A stretch of DNA of 64,000 nucleotides from Sambucus nigra (taxonomy: Eukaryota > Streptophyta > Magnoliopsida > Dipsacales > Adoxaceae), in contig OX422213.1 of the NCBI GenBank assembly GCA_949130495.1, forward strand, positions 207,035,160-207,099,159, read 5' to 3'. A program made the position numbers and the translations under genes. The stretch's first letter is position 1, and each line of letters begins with the position of its first letter. The notes under the pieces were generated by a model, which saw only the letters and a list, made by a program, of their open reading frames with translations, was not told the origin of the DNA and searched no databases. Shown here in pieces: positions 47,711 through 58,407 of this stretch.

Positions 47711-47749
47711 ACTAAAAATATTAGTAACACAATTGTTCCGTTAGAAAAA

Positions 47750-48065
47750 AAAGGCGCGGGGCACAAAGCTAGTAACAGTAAAATTCTGTCACTAATAGTA
47801 ACGGTAAAATTCAGAATTAGTAACGAAAATTTTTGTTACTAATATTAACGGTAAATTCATAATTAGTAACGGAAAATTCGGTTACTAATAGTAACGGTAA
47901 AATGCAGAAATAGTAATGGTAAAGTTTTGTTACTAATAGTAACGGTAAAATTCTATTACTAATAATAACGGTAAAATACAGAATTGTTAACGGTAAAGTT
48001 ATGTTACTAATAGTAACGATAAAATTCAGAATTAGTAACGGTAAAATTTTGTTACTAATAGTAAT
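47750..48065. repeat. CACTA subterminal repeats
   Basis: About ten short units in both orientations built on TTACTAATAGTAACGGTAAAA, with the first bases of the element (ATTAGTAACACAATTTTACC) belonging to the same family. In CACTA elements such repeats are binding sites of the element's own protein. Confidence 0.75.
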
Positions 48066-48928
48066 ACATATTTAAATAAATATTATTCAAGATCCAATAT
48101 CCTGAATTTAAAAAAAATCAATTATTCTTATCACAATATTTAAATCCTAGGAACATATACAAAAATAATCCACAAAAACAAGGGCATTATATTCAAAATT
48201 TACATTTATATAAGCCTCCACTCTTTATTTACAAAAGAAACTTAAACCAAGCAAATGAAACATCATAATACAATCGTCCCGAAAGTTACATTATTTTAAT
48301 AAAAGCATCCAACATAACATCCTAATACAATCATCCCCAAATGAGATATTTTTAAATTATAACGAATAAAATGAAATATAAAAAAGAAGTCTGTTGTTGT
48401 TGAATTTCAACCTTCATTCTATTATCATCGCCATCAATGCCTCAACCCGCAACGCTAGAAACTTGATGAAGATCCAAAAATGACATTCTATCAAACAAAA
48501 TAAAATTTTCATATTAGTTATAATATCAACATTTAGTCATATAAAATTAATTTAGTAAAAAAAATTAATTAGTTATATTCTCAAAATTGCAATATCGATA
48601 CAAGACTTGATCTGAAAATTGCAATATATAAAAAAGAAACTCTTTCATTCAACTAATAACTGAAGTGTCTACTCTTAAAAGAGTCCTATAGATGAATAGG
48701 AACTAGAACTAAGAGATACTAATACAAACTACTACTTAGAGATTATAACTAAAACTAAACAAGAAACATAAACTAATTATCCCTCTGATATTGGAATTTT
48801 ATATTTTAATATAATATTAAACATAATATTCTGTTATAATAAATGTTGCACTAAAAAAGTATCCAAATGAAACATACCAGAGTAGTATCATTTTTGGGAA
48901 GCTGATAAATAGTTAAACGGTTCCACGC
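48066..48928. other. AT-rich CACTA interior
   Basis: No gene recognised. A short minus-strand frame near 48400-48480 (MSFLDLHQVSSVAG, then a stop and a Gln run) could be the end of a CACTA protein, but I cannot support it. Confidence 0.35.
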
Positions 48929-49076
<148 letters not shown>

Positions 49077-49347
49077 CCCTTTGACGGGGTCCCGCACGTC
49101 GAAAATGTGTCCCTCTTGGACTATGCTTGTGAACAACAATCTGCAAATGAATGACAAAGAGAAAAAACACATAAACAATTGAAAAGGACAACATAAATTA
49201 CAAGAAACATACATGACATGAATTGAGATATATAAATCATAGTTTCTCCGTCAAATTAGACGATGGACCAATCAAACCTTTTTTAAGTAAAGGTGCAAGA
49301 TGACTAGTGATTAAATTATAAAAAAAATATTGAAGATGGTTATGTAC

Positions 49348-49562
49348 CTCTCAAATGGAATATAAAGAGTTGGTAATGTAGGCCTTGTCCATCCAATACT
49401 GCAAGTCTCCAATCCAAAGAGAACGAATCTTGTCGAAGCTGCTCATCTGAGGTGTTGTCGCATATTACTGAGGTTGAGGTGGAGATTGTTGTTGTGTCCA
49501 CATCTGCAGCTGTTGTTGAGGGGGAGTCATCATCCACGGCTATTGATACTGTTGCTGGTACA
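49348..49562 (-). pseudogene. Captured fragment: RBP45/RBP47-like RNA-binding protein, first exon
   Basis: Minus strand. A Gln/Pro-rich start (YQQQYQ, stop, PWMMTPPQQQLQMWTQQQS, PPQPQ, stop, YATTPQ) leads to DKIRSLWIGDLQYWMDKAYI, the start of the first RRM of plant RBP45/RBP47 oligouridylate/poly(A)-binding proteins (RNP2-like LWIGDL). The exon ends at GAG|GTACAT, the expected boundary after the HTGE position, here altered. The second RRM exon does not follow after the intron-like stretch to about 49150. Stops at Gln codons make it dead. The upstream boundary with the LysM fragment is at about 49562-49568. Confidence 0.8.
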
Positions 49563-49565
49563 GTA

Positions 49566-49928
49566 TTCTTACTTGTGACTCCCTGCCGTGCAACTGCATT
49601 GCACACAGTGACTTGCAGTGATAACTGTCATAAGATCTGTAATGGTCGTCGAATACTCCGTAGCAATCCTCGCCAATGTATCGACCCCTCTCACCACATA
49701 TGACATATAAATGAATGGAAAATTATTATCAATCCCATTAAAACACGTACATGGAAATGGCACAACCAATGTTTTGCCAGTATCAAGAACCGTGGGGTCT
49801 GATATAGAATTGGCCTCTTTTATTTAGTCAGAAGACACAATACCACCATAAATTGAGTCAACAATGTTGGACAAAGTATTTGAAGGTCTGGTTTTGCAAT
49901 GAGTAGAGACTAATTTTCTAATGCCATC
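49566..49928 (-). pseudogene. Captured fragment: LYM1/LYM3-like LysM protein
   Basis: Minus strand. GIRKLVSTHCKTRPSNTLSN, then IVDSIYGGIVSSD, a stop (about 49825, Gln codon in relatives), IKEANSISDPTVLDTGKTLV, VPFPCTCFNGIDNNFPFIYM, SYVVRGVDTLARIATEYSTT and ITDLMTV cover two adjacent LysM repeats with the CTCFNG linker of plant LysM GPI-anchored chitin/peptidoglycan-binding proteins. ITASHCVQCSCTAGSHK follows at once, a segment that in relatives lies some 40 residues further on, so an internal piece is missing. There is no signal peptide or GPI signal. The frame is continuous with the RLT fragment upstream. Confidence 0.85.
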
Positions 49929-50174
49929 TTCAATATCTTTGATAATAGATCTGAGAAGGGCTACATGTATCTCACCGAATAATCTCGGATCCTGAAATCA
50001 GAGGAAGAAGATATTATATGACTAATTACAGAAAATAGAAATAACAATTCATTTCAAAACGATATTCATAAGGATCACTAGAGCTTACACAATCATGAGA
50101 AGCTTGAATGAACTTATCTAGAGTAAATGGCCAAAGCCCAAAACATCAGCAAAAGTAATGAAAAATCTTCAAAA
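49926..50174 (-). pseudogene. Captured fragment: RLT-like homeobox-DDT protein, two exons with intron
   Basis: Minus strand. Exon 50174-50089 reads, after one stop, RFFITFADVL then, after a 1-nt deletion, LWPFTLDKFIQASHDC. An intron with GTAAGC donor (50088) and a pyrimidine-rich TTTCAG acceptor (49992) follows. Exon 49991-49926 reads DPRLFGEIHVALLRSIIKDI ED. This is the DDT domain of RLT1/RLT2-type proteins, partners of ISWI remodellers. The presence of the intron shows that genomic DNA was captured, not a spliced transcript. The second exon runs in frame into the LysM fragment. A Trp codon in the first exon is TGA. Confidence 0.85.
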
Positions 50175-50526
50175 CTGTATAACTAATTTAAGATTCGAAA
50201 GAATGCAACAGTTGTGAATATTATATATATAGTTCACATAGGCGAAAGAATTAATATGTTTTCTTCTCTAGTACATTATTTAAATAAAAGTAGAAAGAAA
50301 GATATTACAATGAACTTTTTAGACAATTCAAGTATGACAACATCATTACTTGTGATTGGAGTTACACTTACAGAAGTTGGATTGCGATACAAAAAATAAT
50401 TTTTTAAGGAGCTTACTGAAGCCACTAAACTTTTTCAGAAATAGAACAAAGGAACGTAAAAGAATTTAGATGACAAGGTGCACACTAAGAAAATATGAAA
50501 AGAACCAGAGAAGATGCAAAGCAAAC
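50175..50526 (-). other. CACTA interior upstream of captured exons
   Basis: Intron-like, AT-rich on the minus strand, with a T-rich stretch and acceptor TATACAG at 50175. A possible exon near 50358-50420 (KKFSGFSKLLKKLFFVSQSN, then GTAAGTG) is not recognised. The plus-strand frame at 50214-50399 has no resemblance I can name. Confidence 0.35.
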
Positions 50527-52078
50527 TGATTAGGCATAAATTCTTCCAAATTTATCCCTTTAATTTAGTTACTTTCAGCACCTCGAACAAGGTAATCGAT
50601 TTGATTTTATCTCATAATCTTACTACTGACTTATTCTAACTAGTACCCCGAGTTTCTGGTAATTTGTACTAATTTTACAGGTATTTGATGCCAATAAAGA
50701 AAGAAAAGAAGGAAAGTCAAAAGGGCAAAGTTGTAATTTTTACCCAAAATTCAAATGAGGCATCTAAAGAAAAGTTGAAGATATCAAGTTTACGAGTACA
50801 TAGGAAGAAACGTAAGCTCAATCGGAGTCCCGGTGTGAAAGTTATGAGCAGTCAAAGGTAGAAGAAAATGTCAAAGGAAAATCGGACCGATCCGAAATGC
50901 AAAGTTCCAGTGAACCCTGGACCGAAGACGGATCAAAGCTGAAAGAAATTAAACGAAATGATCCGTACCGGATCGATCCGGCCAGAAATTAAAAGAATTG
51001 ATCCGGATCCCAGTCAAACCGAACCGAAGGAGGACCGGACCGGTCCGACTATCGCAATTTTGTTTTCTTACTCTTCCTCCAATGGAGAGTCCTGGTTAAG
51101 CTAAAACTCATGAGGTCTTGTAGGTTATTTAAACCCGATTTATTATCATTCTACACAGGGAGAATTCATCTAATTTTCCCTTCTTTTCAGTCAAAACCCT
51201 AGTTTGAAGCTTTATTGCAATTTTAATTTCAAGATTGAAGATTGTTCAGATTTCTGTGATTACAAGTAATTTTAGTTGATGTTTTGAGTGCTTTGGTAAG
51301 TTAGTTGATTACTTTCTTCTGTCTAATCTCCCTTCTACATCATTCTTCAATTCTCCCTTAGTTTAATCATGATTTCCTGCAATTCAACAATCGTTTTCAT
51401 TAATTTCATCATGTTAGGCTAAGTTTTTAAAGGTCAGGATGCATGAACTCAACCTGATGTGTTAGTTGCAAGTGTATAAAAGTAATCCTCTAAATTTAAT
51501 GGTTTATTATGACTATATTGCGTAGAAATACGAAAATTATAGATCTTTGGATCTCATTTGTTTCAGGGTAACCGGGATGCTTTAGAATTCAATTCTAGTG
51601 TCACTATCACAATACTGATTTACTCGTCCTCTGATTAAGTATGGTGCGGGCTTGAACCTCATATACGTAATGCTTGGGAGTACTAAATTCTGGGTTAAAT
51701 TAATTACTTAAATTTACGATTAGTTTTATACCATCAATACACTAGGGTTGAGGGATTGTATTCCCGTCCTGTTTTCTTCATCATATAGTTCAAGTTTTAA
51801 ATCATTCATCGTTAGTATTTTAGATAATTTAGAATAGTTCCATTTCTTTCATAATTTCAAAATTGCATTTAGCTGGAGCCAATTCTCAAAACAAATCATC
51901 TTTTCCTTTCTTTTTAGAGTCAGAGTTAGGATTTCTTTGTCTATCCAACGTCTTTACAACTCTGTTGTCCTATTTCCCTGAGGATCGATACCCGACTTAT
52001 CAGATTATTACTTGAGCGACAGGCTTGCACTTGAGCCTAAAGAGCACGCACTTCTGAGACACATTCTTAGTCGCGTCA
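50527..52078 (+). repeat. Athila2 5' LTR
   Basis: 1552 bp. Palindrome cluster CGGACCGATCCG / CCGGATCGATCCGG / GGACCGGACCGGTCCG at 50880-51045. It is related to, but clearly distinct from, the Athila1 LTR. Confidence 0.92.
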
Positions 52079-52084
52079 AGTTTT

Positions 52085-52100
52085 TGGCGCCATTGCCGGG
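52085..52100 (+). other. Athila2 primer-binding site, Asp tRNA type
   Basis: TGGCGCCATTGCCGGG, one mismatch from the complement of the 3' end of plant tRNA-Asp (TGGCGCCGTTGCCGGG), six bases after the LTR. Confidence 0.85.
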
Positions 52101-52230
52101 AACTTAGGTAGACTTAGGATTAGATCAAGCCAATCTCGAACTTTGACCAAAAATTTCCAAAAATCCAAAAACATATAAAAATTAAAAAAAAGAACAAAAA
52201 TAGTAATCATCATCTCTCATAAGCCCGTTA

Positions 52231-54168
52231 ATGAAAAATTCTAAAATCACTCCAACTCCCCATAACACTCCAACCCACATTCACGAAAACCCGATAGGAG
52301 AATACAACCCTGATAGCCCTCACACTCCCAACGATCCACAATTCTGGGTTCCACCTCCCACACCGTCTCACTCAATTTCAAATAACACTCCGTTTTCCCT
52401 CTTAGGACACACTTCATAGCACGCCCCGAGTATACCAAGTGAGGATACCGAGTCGTTAAGAGAGAGAGACATGTAGCAACACGGTAGTGCAACCGCCGAT
52501 GAGGAAGAGGCCCCGTACAGACCGTTGAGAGAAATCTTATATCCCGAGCGCACTGTCATTCCGGGATGCATTATACTCCCATATAATGCAGGGCAATTTT
52601 GTTTAAAAAATAGGATGATCCAGATGCTCCCCCACTACCATGGGATGGATTCTGAAAAGCCATATCTCCACATCAGGGAATTTGAGGATGTGTGTGAAAC
52701 CCTCAATGATCAAACTTGCACACAAGAGGTAATCCGCCTCAAACTCTTCCCGTTCTCGCTAAAAGATAAGGCTAAGACCTGGCTATGGTCTTTACCTCCA
52801 AGCTCGATTGCATCCTGGAATGAGCTACAATCTAAATTTCTCAATAAATTCTTTCCTCCACATCGAACGAACTCCATCATGGCTCAAATTCAAACTTTCC
52901 AGTAATTAGAAAATGAGTCATTTGATCGATGCTATAAGCATTTCATTGAGTTAATTACTTCATGCCCTCATCACGGATTTGATAAAGGGAAAATCATTTC
53001 CTTTATTCATAATGGTTTGAACAATAATTCCAAGCAACTCGTTGAAACCATGGGTAGTGGTCCGTTTGTCAACTTAGACGCCCACGATGTTGAGCTTCAC
53101 CTGCGGTATGTCGCCGAGACTACCCAATCCTGGGATACATCTGACCCTAATGCTCAAAATCAAAATTGTCAAGTGACCACCACTCCATCGGAGTCCGACC
53201 TATTTCATTAAAAGAATTTTATGACAGACAGTCGACTCAATGCACTTGAGAAAGGACTACGAGACCTATGTGAGGTATATGGAAGAGGACCAACTGGATC
53301 CATCCCAAACCCCGTCGAGAAGGTGTGTGAGATTTGTGAGGCGAGATAATCAAATGAGGAATGCCCGACTATACCCGCCTACAAAGTGATGCTTCAACAG
53401 CAAGTCAGTGGCATAGGAGGATTCAAAGGTAATTTTGGTACACCGCACGGAAATTCTTACAACTCCTCATGGAAAAACCTTCCTGGTTTTAGCTATGGGC
53501 AACAACATGCTACGATGAATCCTAATTCACGTGCTTACCCTCCTCCACCACAACACTTTCAATAAGTTCCACACATGAAAGAACATGTGCAAGCACCACC
53601 ACCTCAACGAGCATATATCACTCCAGCGTGGAGAAATCTCGAGGATACAATAAACAAATTTATTAATAACCAGAATGCATCCAATGCTAGATATGATCGC
53701 ATGATCAGTGACATAAATGCAAATATTTCAAAGATGCAATCATCGTGGAGTATCCAAGAGAAGGGAAAATTTCCTGCCCAGGGCCAAAGGCCTCCCCAAG
53801 GTCAAACTAGTGTTAGCTCCACTTCTACGGAACATCAGGTGCAATGTCAAGCTGTGACCACTCTTCGTAGTGGGAGATTCGTTGATTTATCACCTCCTTC
53901 ACACGACGCAACCAAAGACAAGGACATTTTGCCCGACATGAAAGAGGCCGAAGATGTTCCCTTGAATGAGAGTGATAAAGAAGACACTAGTGAGCCCGAG
54001 GTAGTAGTTAAACCACCCACCGAAGTACCATTTCCTCAAAGGTTGATTCCTTCCCACAAAGGAAACCCCCGTGATGAAGTGCTAGACGTACTAAAGCAAG
54101 TAAAGCTAAATTTACCTTTCCTCAATGCTATTAAGTAAATTCCATCTTATGCAAAAGTCATCAAAGAC
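52231..54168 (+). pseudogene. Athila2 gag
   Basis: Single frame from MKNSKITPTPHNTPTH with in-frame stops at about 52418, 52471, 52903, 53209, 53347, 53563 and 54136. Capsid core: REFEDVCETLNDQTCTQEVI, LKLFPFSLKDKAKTWLWSLP, LQSKFLNKFFPPHRTNSIMA and CPHHGFDKGKIISFIHNGLN. A CEICEAR..NEECP knuckle lies near 53330, a Pro/Gln-rich tail follows, and a coiled coil (TINKFINNQNASNARYDRMI) at 53650. The start was chosen as the first Met of this frame after the primer site. Most stops fall at codons that read Gln in relatives. Confidence 0.85.
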
Positions 54169-55060
54169 TTGTTGACGGTAAATAGGAGGATGAAGGTAAA
54201 GAAAAATGTCTTTCTAGCACAGAACGTGAGCTCCATTCTACTTAACGATCTTCCGCCAAAATTCAAAGATTCCGGTGCACCCACCATTTCCTGCATCATT
54301 GGAGAAAATAAAATCAAAAAATCCTTACTTGATTTGGGAGCAAGTGTCAATATCCTCCCTTACGCCATCTATTGGCAACTTGATCTCGGCGACATCAAGC
54401 CCACAAAGATCACTCTCCAGTTAGCGGATCAAACCGTAAAGATCCCAAGAGGTATAGTGTAGGACGTGATCGTCCAAGTTGAAACTTTCTACTTTCTGGT
54501 AGACTTTGTCGTATGGGACACGGAGCCCTCCTTCACTTCGAGTAATCATGTTCCCATCATTCTTGGGCACCCATTCTTAGATACGACTAACGCTATTATC
54601 AACACTCGGAATGGGCAAATGCAACTCACTTTTGGGAACATTGACTTTAGAGACTAACATCTTCCATATTGCCCAACAGATGGGGGAAGAAGATGATCTT
54701 CACGCGGTGAGCTTAATAGACAAGATCGTAGAGGAGTATTTTGGGGAAAATTATTTCGGAGATGCCGTAGGGTCTTGTTTAGTGTCGAGCCACGAGAGTG
54801 AAGGAACGTACACCAAATTCGAGAGGGAGGTTGAGGAGTTGAGAGAATTACTAAAAGCGTCAGACGAGGACCTGAAAGATGTAAGTTGGGTTTCTCGATT
54901 CGAGGAGTTAACTCCAAGGGAGACACGCATGGTTCCCTCCAGCGTCAAATTTCTAACCCTCGAATTGAAGAAACTACCCTCTCATATTAAATCTGCATAC
55001 CTAGGAGAGGACGAGACATTACCTGTTGTTGTCTCCTCTAGCCTAGACAAAGAGTAGGAG
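54169..55060 (+). pseudogene. Athila2 protease and linker
   Basis: FKDSGAPTISCIIGENKIKK leads to SLLDLGASVNILPYAIYWQL, the aspartic protease active site (D-L-G-A-S in this lineage). ITLQLADQTVKIPRGIV, a stop at 54460, then VPIILGHPFLDTTNAIINTR ends the protease. One extra T near 54641 moves the frame, and LTLETNIFHIAQQM continues as the acidic linker to the stop at about 55055. Athila1 preserves the equivalent region. Confidence 0.82.
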
Positions 55061-56104
55061 GGTAAATTGCTAAAGATTCTGAGGAAGCACCAAAGTGCTT
55101 TTGGTTGCTACATTGCTAATTTGAAAGGGATAAGTCCTTTGATTTGCACCCACAAGATCCATCTCGAAGAGGATGTCAAGCCCTCGAGGGAAATGCAAAT
55201 AAGGCTAAACCCTAATATGAAAGAAGTGGTGAGAACCGAAATCATTAAGCTAGTGGATGCCTGGATTATCTACCCAATCTCGAATAGCAGCTGAGTGAGC
55301 CCTATTCAAGTTGTCCCAAAAAATTCGGGCATGACCGTGATTGAGAATGCTAAGGGAGAGCTAGTTCCCCAACGTACCACCACTAGGTGGCGCGTTTGCA
55401 TTGATTATCGGAAACTCAATACGGGAACTAGGAAAGACCATTTCCCCTTACCATTTATTGATCAGATGCTTGAAAGAGTAGCGGTCCACCCTCACTATTG
55501 CTTCCTTAATGATTATTTCGGATATAACCAAATTGAGGTAGATGTACTTGACCAGGAGAAAACGACCTTCACTTGCCCTTTTGGTACGTTTGCCTATAAA
55601 CGTATGCCATTCGGCTTGTGTAATGTACCCGTGACCTTTCAAAGGTGCATGTTGAGCCTATTTAGCGACATGGTCGAGAGAGGACTTGAAGTGGTCATGG
55701 ACAATTTTAGCATTTTTGGCACCTCTTTCGATCTTTGTCTAGCAAAGCTGGAAAAAGTACTTGCTCGGTGTGTGGAAAAGAACTTAGTGCTAAATTGGGA
55801 TAAATGCCATTTTATGGTCACTGAGGGAATAGTTCTTGGCCACATAGTTTCATCCAAGGGGATAGAAGTTGTTAGATATAAGATAGATGTCATAGCCGAT
55901 CTACCCCCACCAAAATTGCTCAAAGATGTGTGCTCCTTCTTGGGCCACGTGGGGTTTTATCGAAGGTTCATTAAGGACTTTAGCGCCATCGCTAGGCCCT
56001 TAAGCAACCTACTCATGAAGGACACCCCATTTAAGTGGACAAAAGCATGCCATAGCGCTTTTGAAAAACTGAAAACCATGCTTGTGTCCGCTCCCATCAT
56101 GTAA
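55061..56104 (+). pseudogene. Athila2 reverse transcriptase
   Basis: Frame 2. CTHKIHLEEDVKPSREMQIR, VCIDYRKLNTGTRKDHFPLP, HYCFLNDYFGYNQIEVDVLD, CPFGTFAYKRMPFGLCNVPV and LEVVMDNFSIFGTSF give the palm motifs in order; the catalytic pair is D-N where active relatives have D-D (about 55697-55705). The first Asp motif reads FLNDYFGYNQI. KCHFMVTEGIVLGHIVSSKG and CSFLGHVGFYRRFIKDFSAI complete thumb and connection. Stops at 55292 (Trp codon in relatives) and 56102 (Gln codon). Confidence 0.88.
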
Positions 56105-56569
56105 GTTCCAGATTGGCCTTTACCATTCGAACTTATATGTGATGCTAGCGACTATGCGATAGGGGTTGTTTTGGGCCAAAGAAAAGACAAACAGGCTCAT
56201 GTCATCTACTATGCTAGTCGGACCCTTATCGGACCACAACTCAATTACTCCACTATAGAGAAGGAGTTGCTAGCAGTAGTCTTTGCCCTTGCCAAATTTT
56301 GGTCCTACCTTATCGGTTCCCCCATCACTTGCTTCACCGACCACGCGGCGTTAAAATACCTACTTGCGAAGAAAGACGTAAAGTCGCGCCTCATAAGGTG
56401 GATCCTACTCCTACAAGAGTTTAATCTATCCATTAAAGATAAGAAAGGAGTAGAAAACGTCGTTGTCGACCACTTATCGTGGCTTTCGTCCGACGTACCT
56501 ATTGATACAATACCCATAGACGAATACTTTCTGGATGAGCAACTCTTTGCAACCTCTTCTTTCCCCTAG
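56105..56569 (+). pseudogene. Athila2 RNase H
   Basis: [20 protein letters not shown] carries the first catalytic Asp. [20 protein letters not shown] holds the Glu, [20 protein letters not shown] the next Asp and VVDHLSWLS the last. All four acidic positions are present. It ends at a TAG (56567) where relatives have Trp. Confidence 0.85.
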
Positions 56570-57954
56570 TTTGCGGATATAGTTAACTATCTTGTCACGA
56601 GAGCCGTCCCACCTGATTGGACACCGCAAGATAAGAAGAGGTTTATTACTTGGTCGCGCATGCTTTTCTATAACGATCCTTTCCTGTTTAAATATTGCAC
56701 CGACCAAATCATCCGACGATGCATACCGGATGACGAGATCCCGAAAGTCATCCAATTTTATCATTCGAAAGCTTGTGGAGGCCCCTTTTCGACGAAAAAG
56801 ACGGCCGCTAAAATTCTTCAATGCGGCCTCTATTGGCCCACAATATTCTGGGATGTGAGCAATGCTTGTAAATCTTGCAATAGGTGCCAAAGGATGGGAG
56901 CTATTACCCGACGAGACATGATGTCATTAACCCCGATACTCATTATTAATATCTTCAACTGTTGGGGTATTGACTTCATGGGCCCTTTCCCTTGTCCTTT
57001 GGTTTCCTATACATCCTTGTTGCGGTCGAGTACGTTTCCAAATGGGTGGAAGCTATCGCTACCAGGACAAATGACAATAAAGTGGTGATTAAATTCCTAT
57101 AGGAACACATACTTTCCCGCTTCGGTGCTCCGAAAGCGATAATCAGTGATAATGGCACACACTTTTGCAATAGGCCATTCGCGAAGCTCATGAGAAAGTA
57201 TGGCGTCGTTCACAAGGTTGGAACGACCTATCACCCATAAACGAATGGGCAGGCCGAACTAGCGAATCGGGAGATCAAGAACATTCTCGATAAGATCGTC
57301 AATCCCACCCAGAAAGATTGGTCACTTAGATTGAACGATTCGCTATGGGCCTATCGTACCGAATACAAAAATCCGCTCGGCATGTCCCCATTTCGCTTTG
57401 TGTATGGAAAACCTTTCCATCTTCCGGTGGAATTATAGCACAAGGCGTATTGGGTGATTAAGAAGTTGAACTATGACATGGATAAGGCCGGTGAAGCTCG
57501 CAAGCTTCAATTAAATGAATTAGAGGAAATACGCAATGATACGTATGAGAACGCAAAAATTTCCAAAGAAAGGATGAAACTCACTCACGATAACATCATT
57601 CGACGCAAAGAGTTTCTTCTCGGACAAAAGGTGGTTCTCTATAACTCTCGATTTCATCTCTTTTCGGGCAAGTTGCGGTCACGATGGTCTGGCCCGTTCA
57701 TTGTAAAGAATGTATTCCCTCACGGAGCTGTGGAATTAGACGATTTAAAAGGGGGAAATACGTTCAAGGTAAATGGACAACGCCTAAAGCCATTTTTAGA
57801 GGCGTGTGTGGCAGAAGCCGACACTATTTGGTTGTCGGACCCCGTTTACGGGGTAGAGTGGGCTGCTACAGTGAGGTCGTCGCACCCCCGACACGTATGG
57901 GGTGAATTCTTGTGTATAGTAGATGAGAGTCGCGTGAGTAGTGAGAATCCCTAG
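56570..57954 (+). pseudogene. Athila2 integrase
   Basis: Zinc-binding part: FYHSKACGGPFSTKKTAAKI, then CKSCNRCQRMGAI; the second His of the HHCC set is Pro here (GGPF against GGHF). The core has [10 protein letters not shown], then after a 1-nt shift near 56995 FGAPKAIISDNGTHFCNRPF and, past a Gln-codon stop, [18 protein letters not shown], so the D, D and E residues are all present. The C-terminal domain includes [20 protein letters not shown] and [18 protein letters not shown]. Stops at about 57100, 57236 and 57437. The final open piece runs to the stop at 57952. Confidence 0.87.
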
Positions 57955-58305
57955 GATTAGGATAAAATAAGGTTGGATCGTTTACATGTTTCGGGAGAAT
58001 GAGTCGAGTTGTTTTACCATAGGTTTCAAGAGGAGCGTTGGTGCAATAGTTTCTTTTAAGAAACTCGAAAAATAAAAGGACCGGAGCGATCCGATCCTGG
58101 AACAGTCGGATCGGTTCGATTTTCTGCAATCTTTCCTCCTTCCCTAGGTACACCCCCCTTCTCCCCAATCCATTCCCTTCCTCCCCAATCCCCCCCCCCC
58201 CCAATTCGTTCAACCATTTCCCCCTTCAATTTCCCTCCCAAATACATCCCCTTTTTCCCTCCAAACTCTTTCCCTCCATCCCCAACCCTTCCCCTACTTC
58301 TCACC
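57955..58305 (+). other. Athila2 intergenic region, pyrimidine-rich upstream of the extra ORF
   Basis: A GGACCGGAGCGATCCGATC / CGGATCGGTTCGAT palindrome pair at 58078-58117 resembles the LTR clusters. From 58128 to 58300 the strand is almost pure C/T, with a 14-base C run at about 58189-58202. No gene. Confidence 0.6.
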
Positions 58306-58313
58306 TATAAATA
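58306..58313 (+). promoter_or_regulatory. Candidate internal TATA box for the Athila2 extra ORF
   Basis: CACCTATAAATACACACCC, canonical, 102 bp upstream of the ATG at 58408, with a pyrimidine-rich leader (CATCATCTCTCTCTTCTC) between. This is the layout of an ordinary plant promoter. Confidence 0.6.
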
Positions 58314-58407
58314 CACACCCAAATCCCCCGTTTTTCTCCACACCTTCAACTACATCATCTCTCTCTTCTCTCTACCTATTTTTTTCCAGCATCCTCTCCT
58401 TGTCATA

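Noticed and set aside
47750..48065. CRISPR-like regular repeats
   Set aside because: Repeats occur in both orientations, have variable spacing and sit at a CACTA end in plant DNA; they are subterminal repeats.
49081..49150. Possible second RBP45/47 exon after TTTGCAG
   Set aside because: The reading after this acceptor does not resemble the second half of the first RRM in any frame, so the RBP fragment is taken to end at 49348.
56474..56890. 138-codon minus-strand frame across RNase H and integrase
   Set aside because: Shadow of the pol coding strand; no independent resemblance or promoter.
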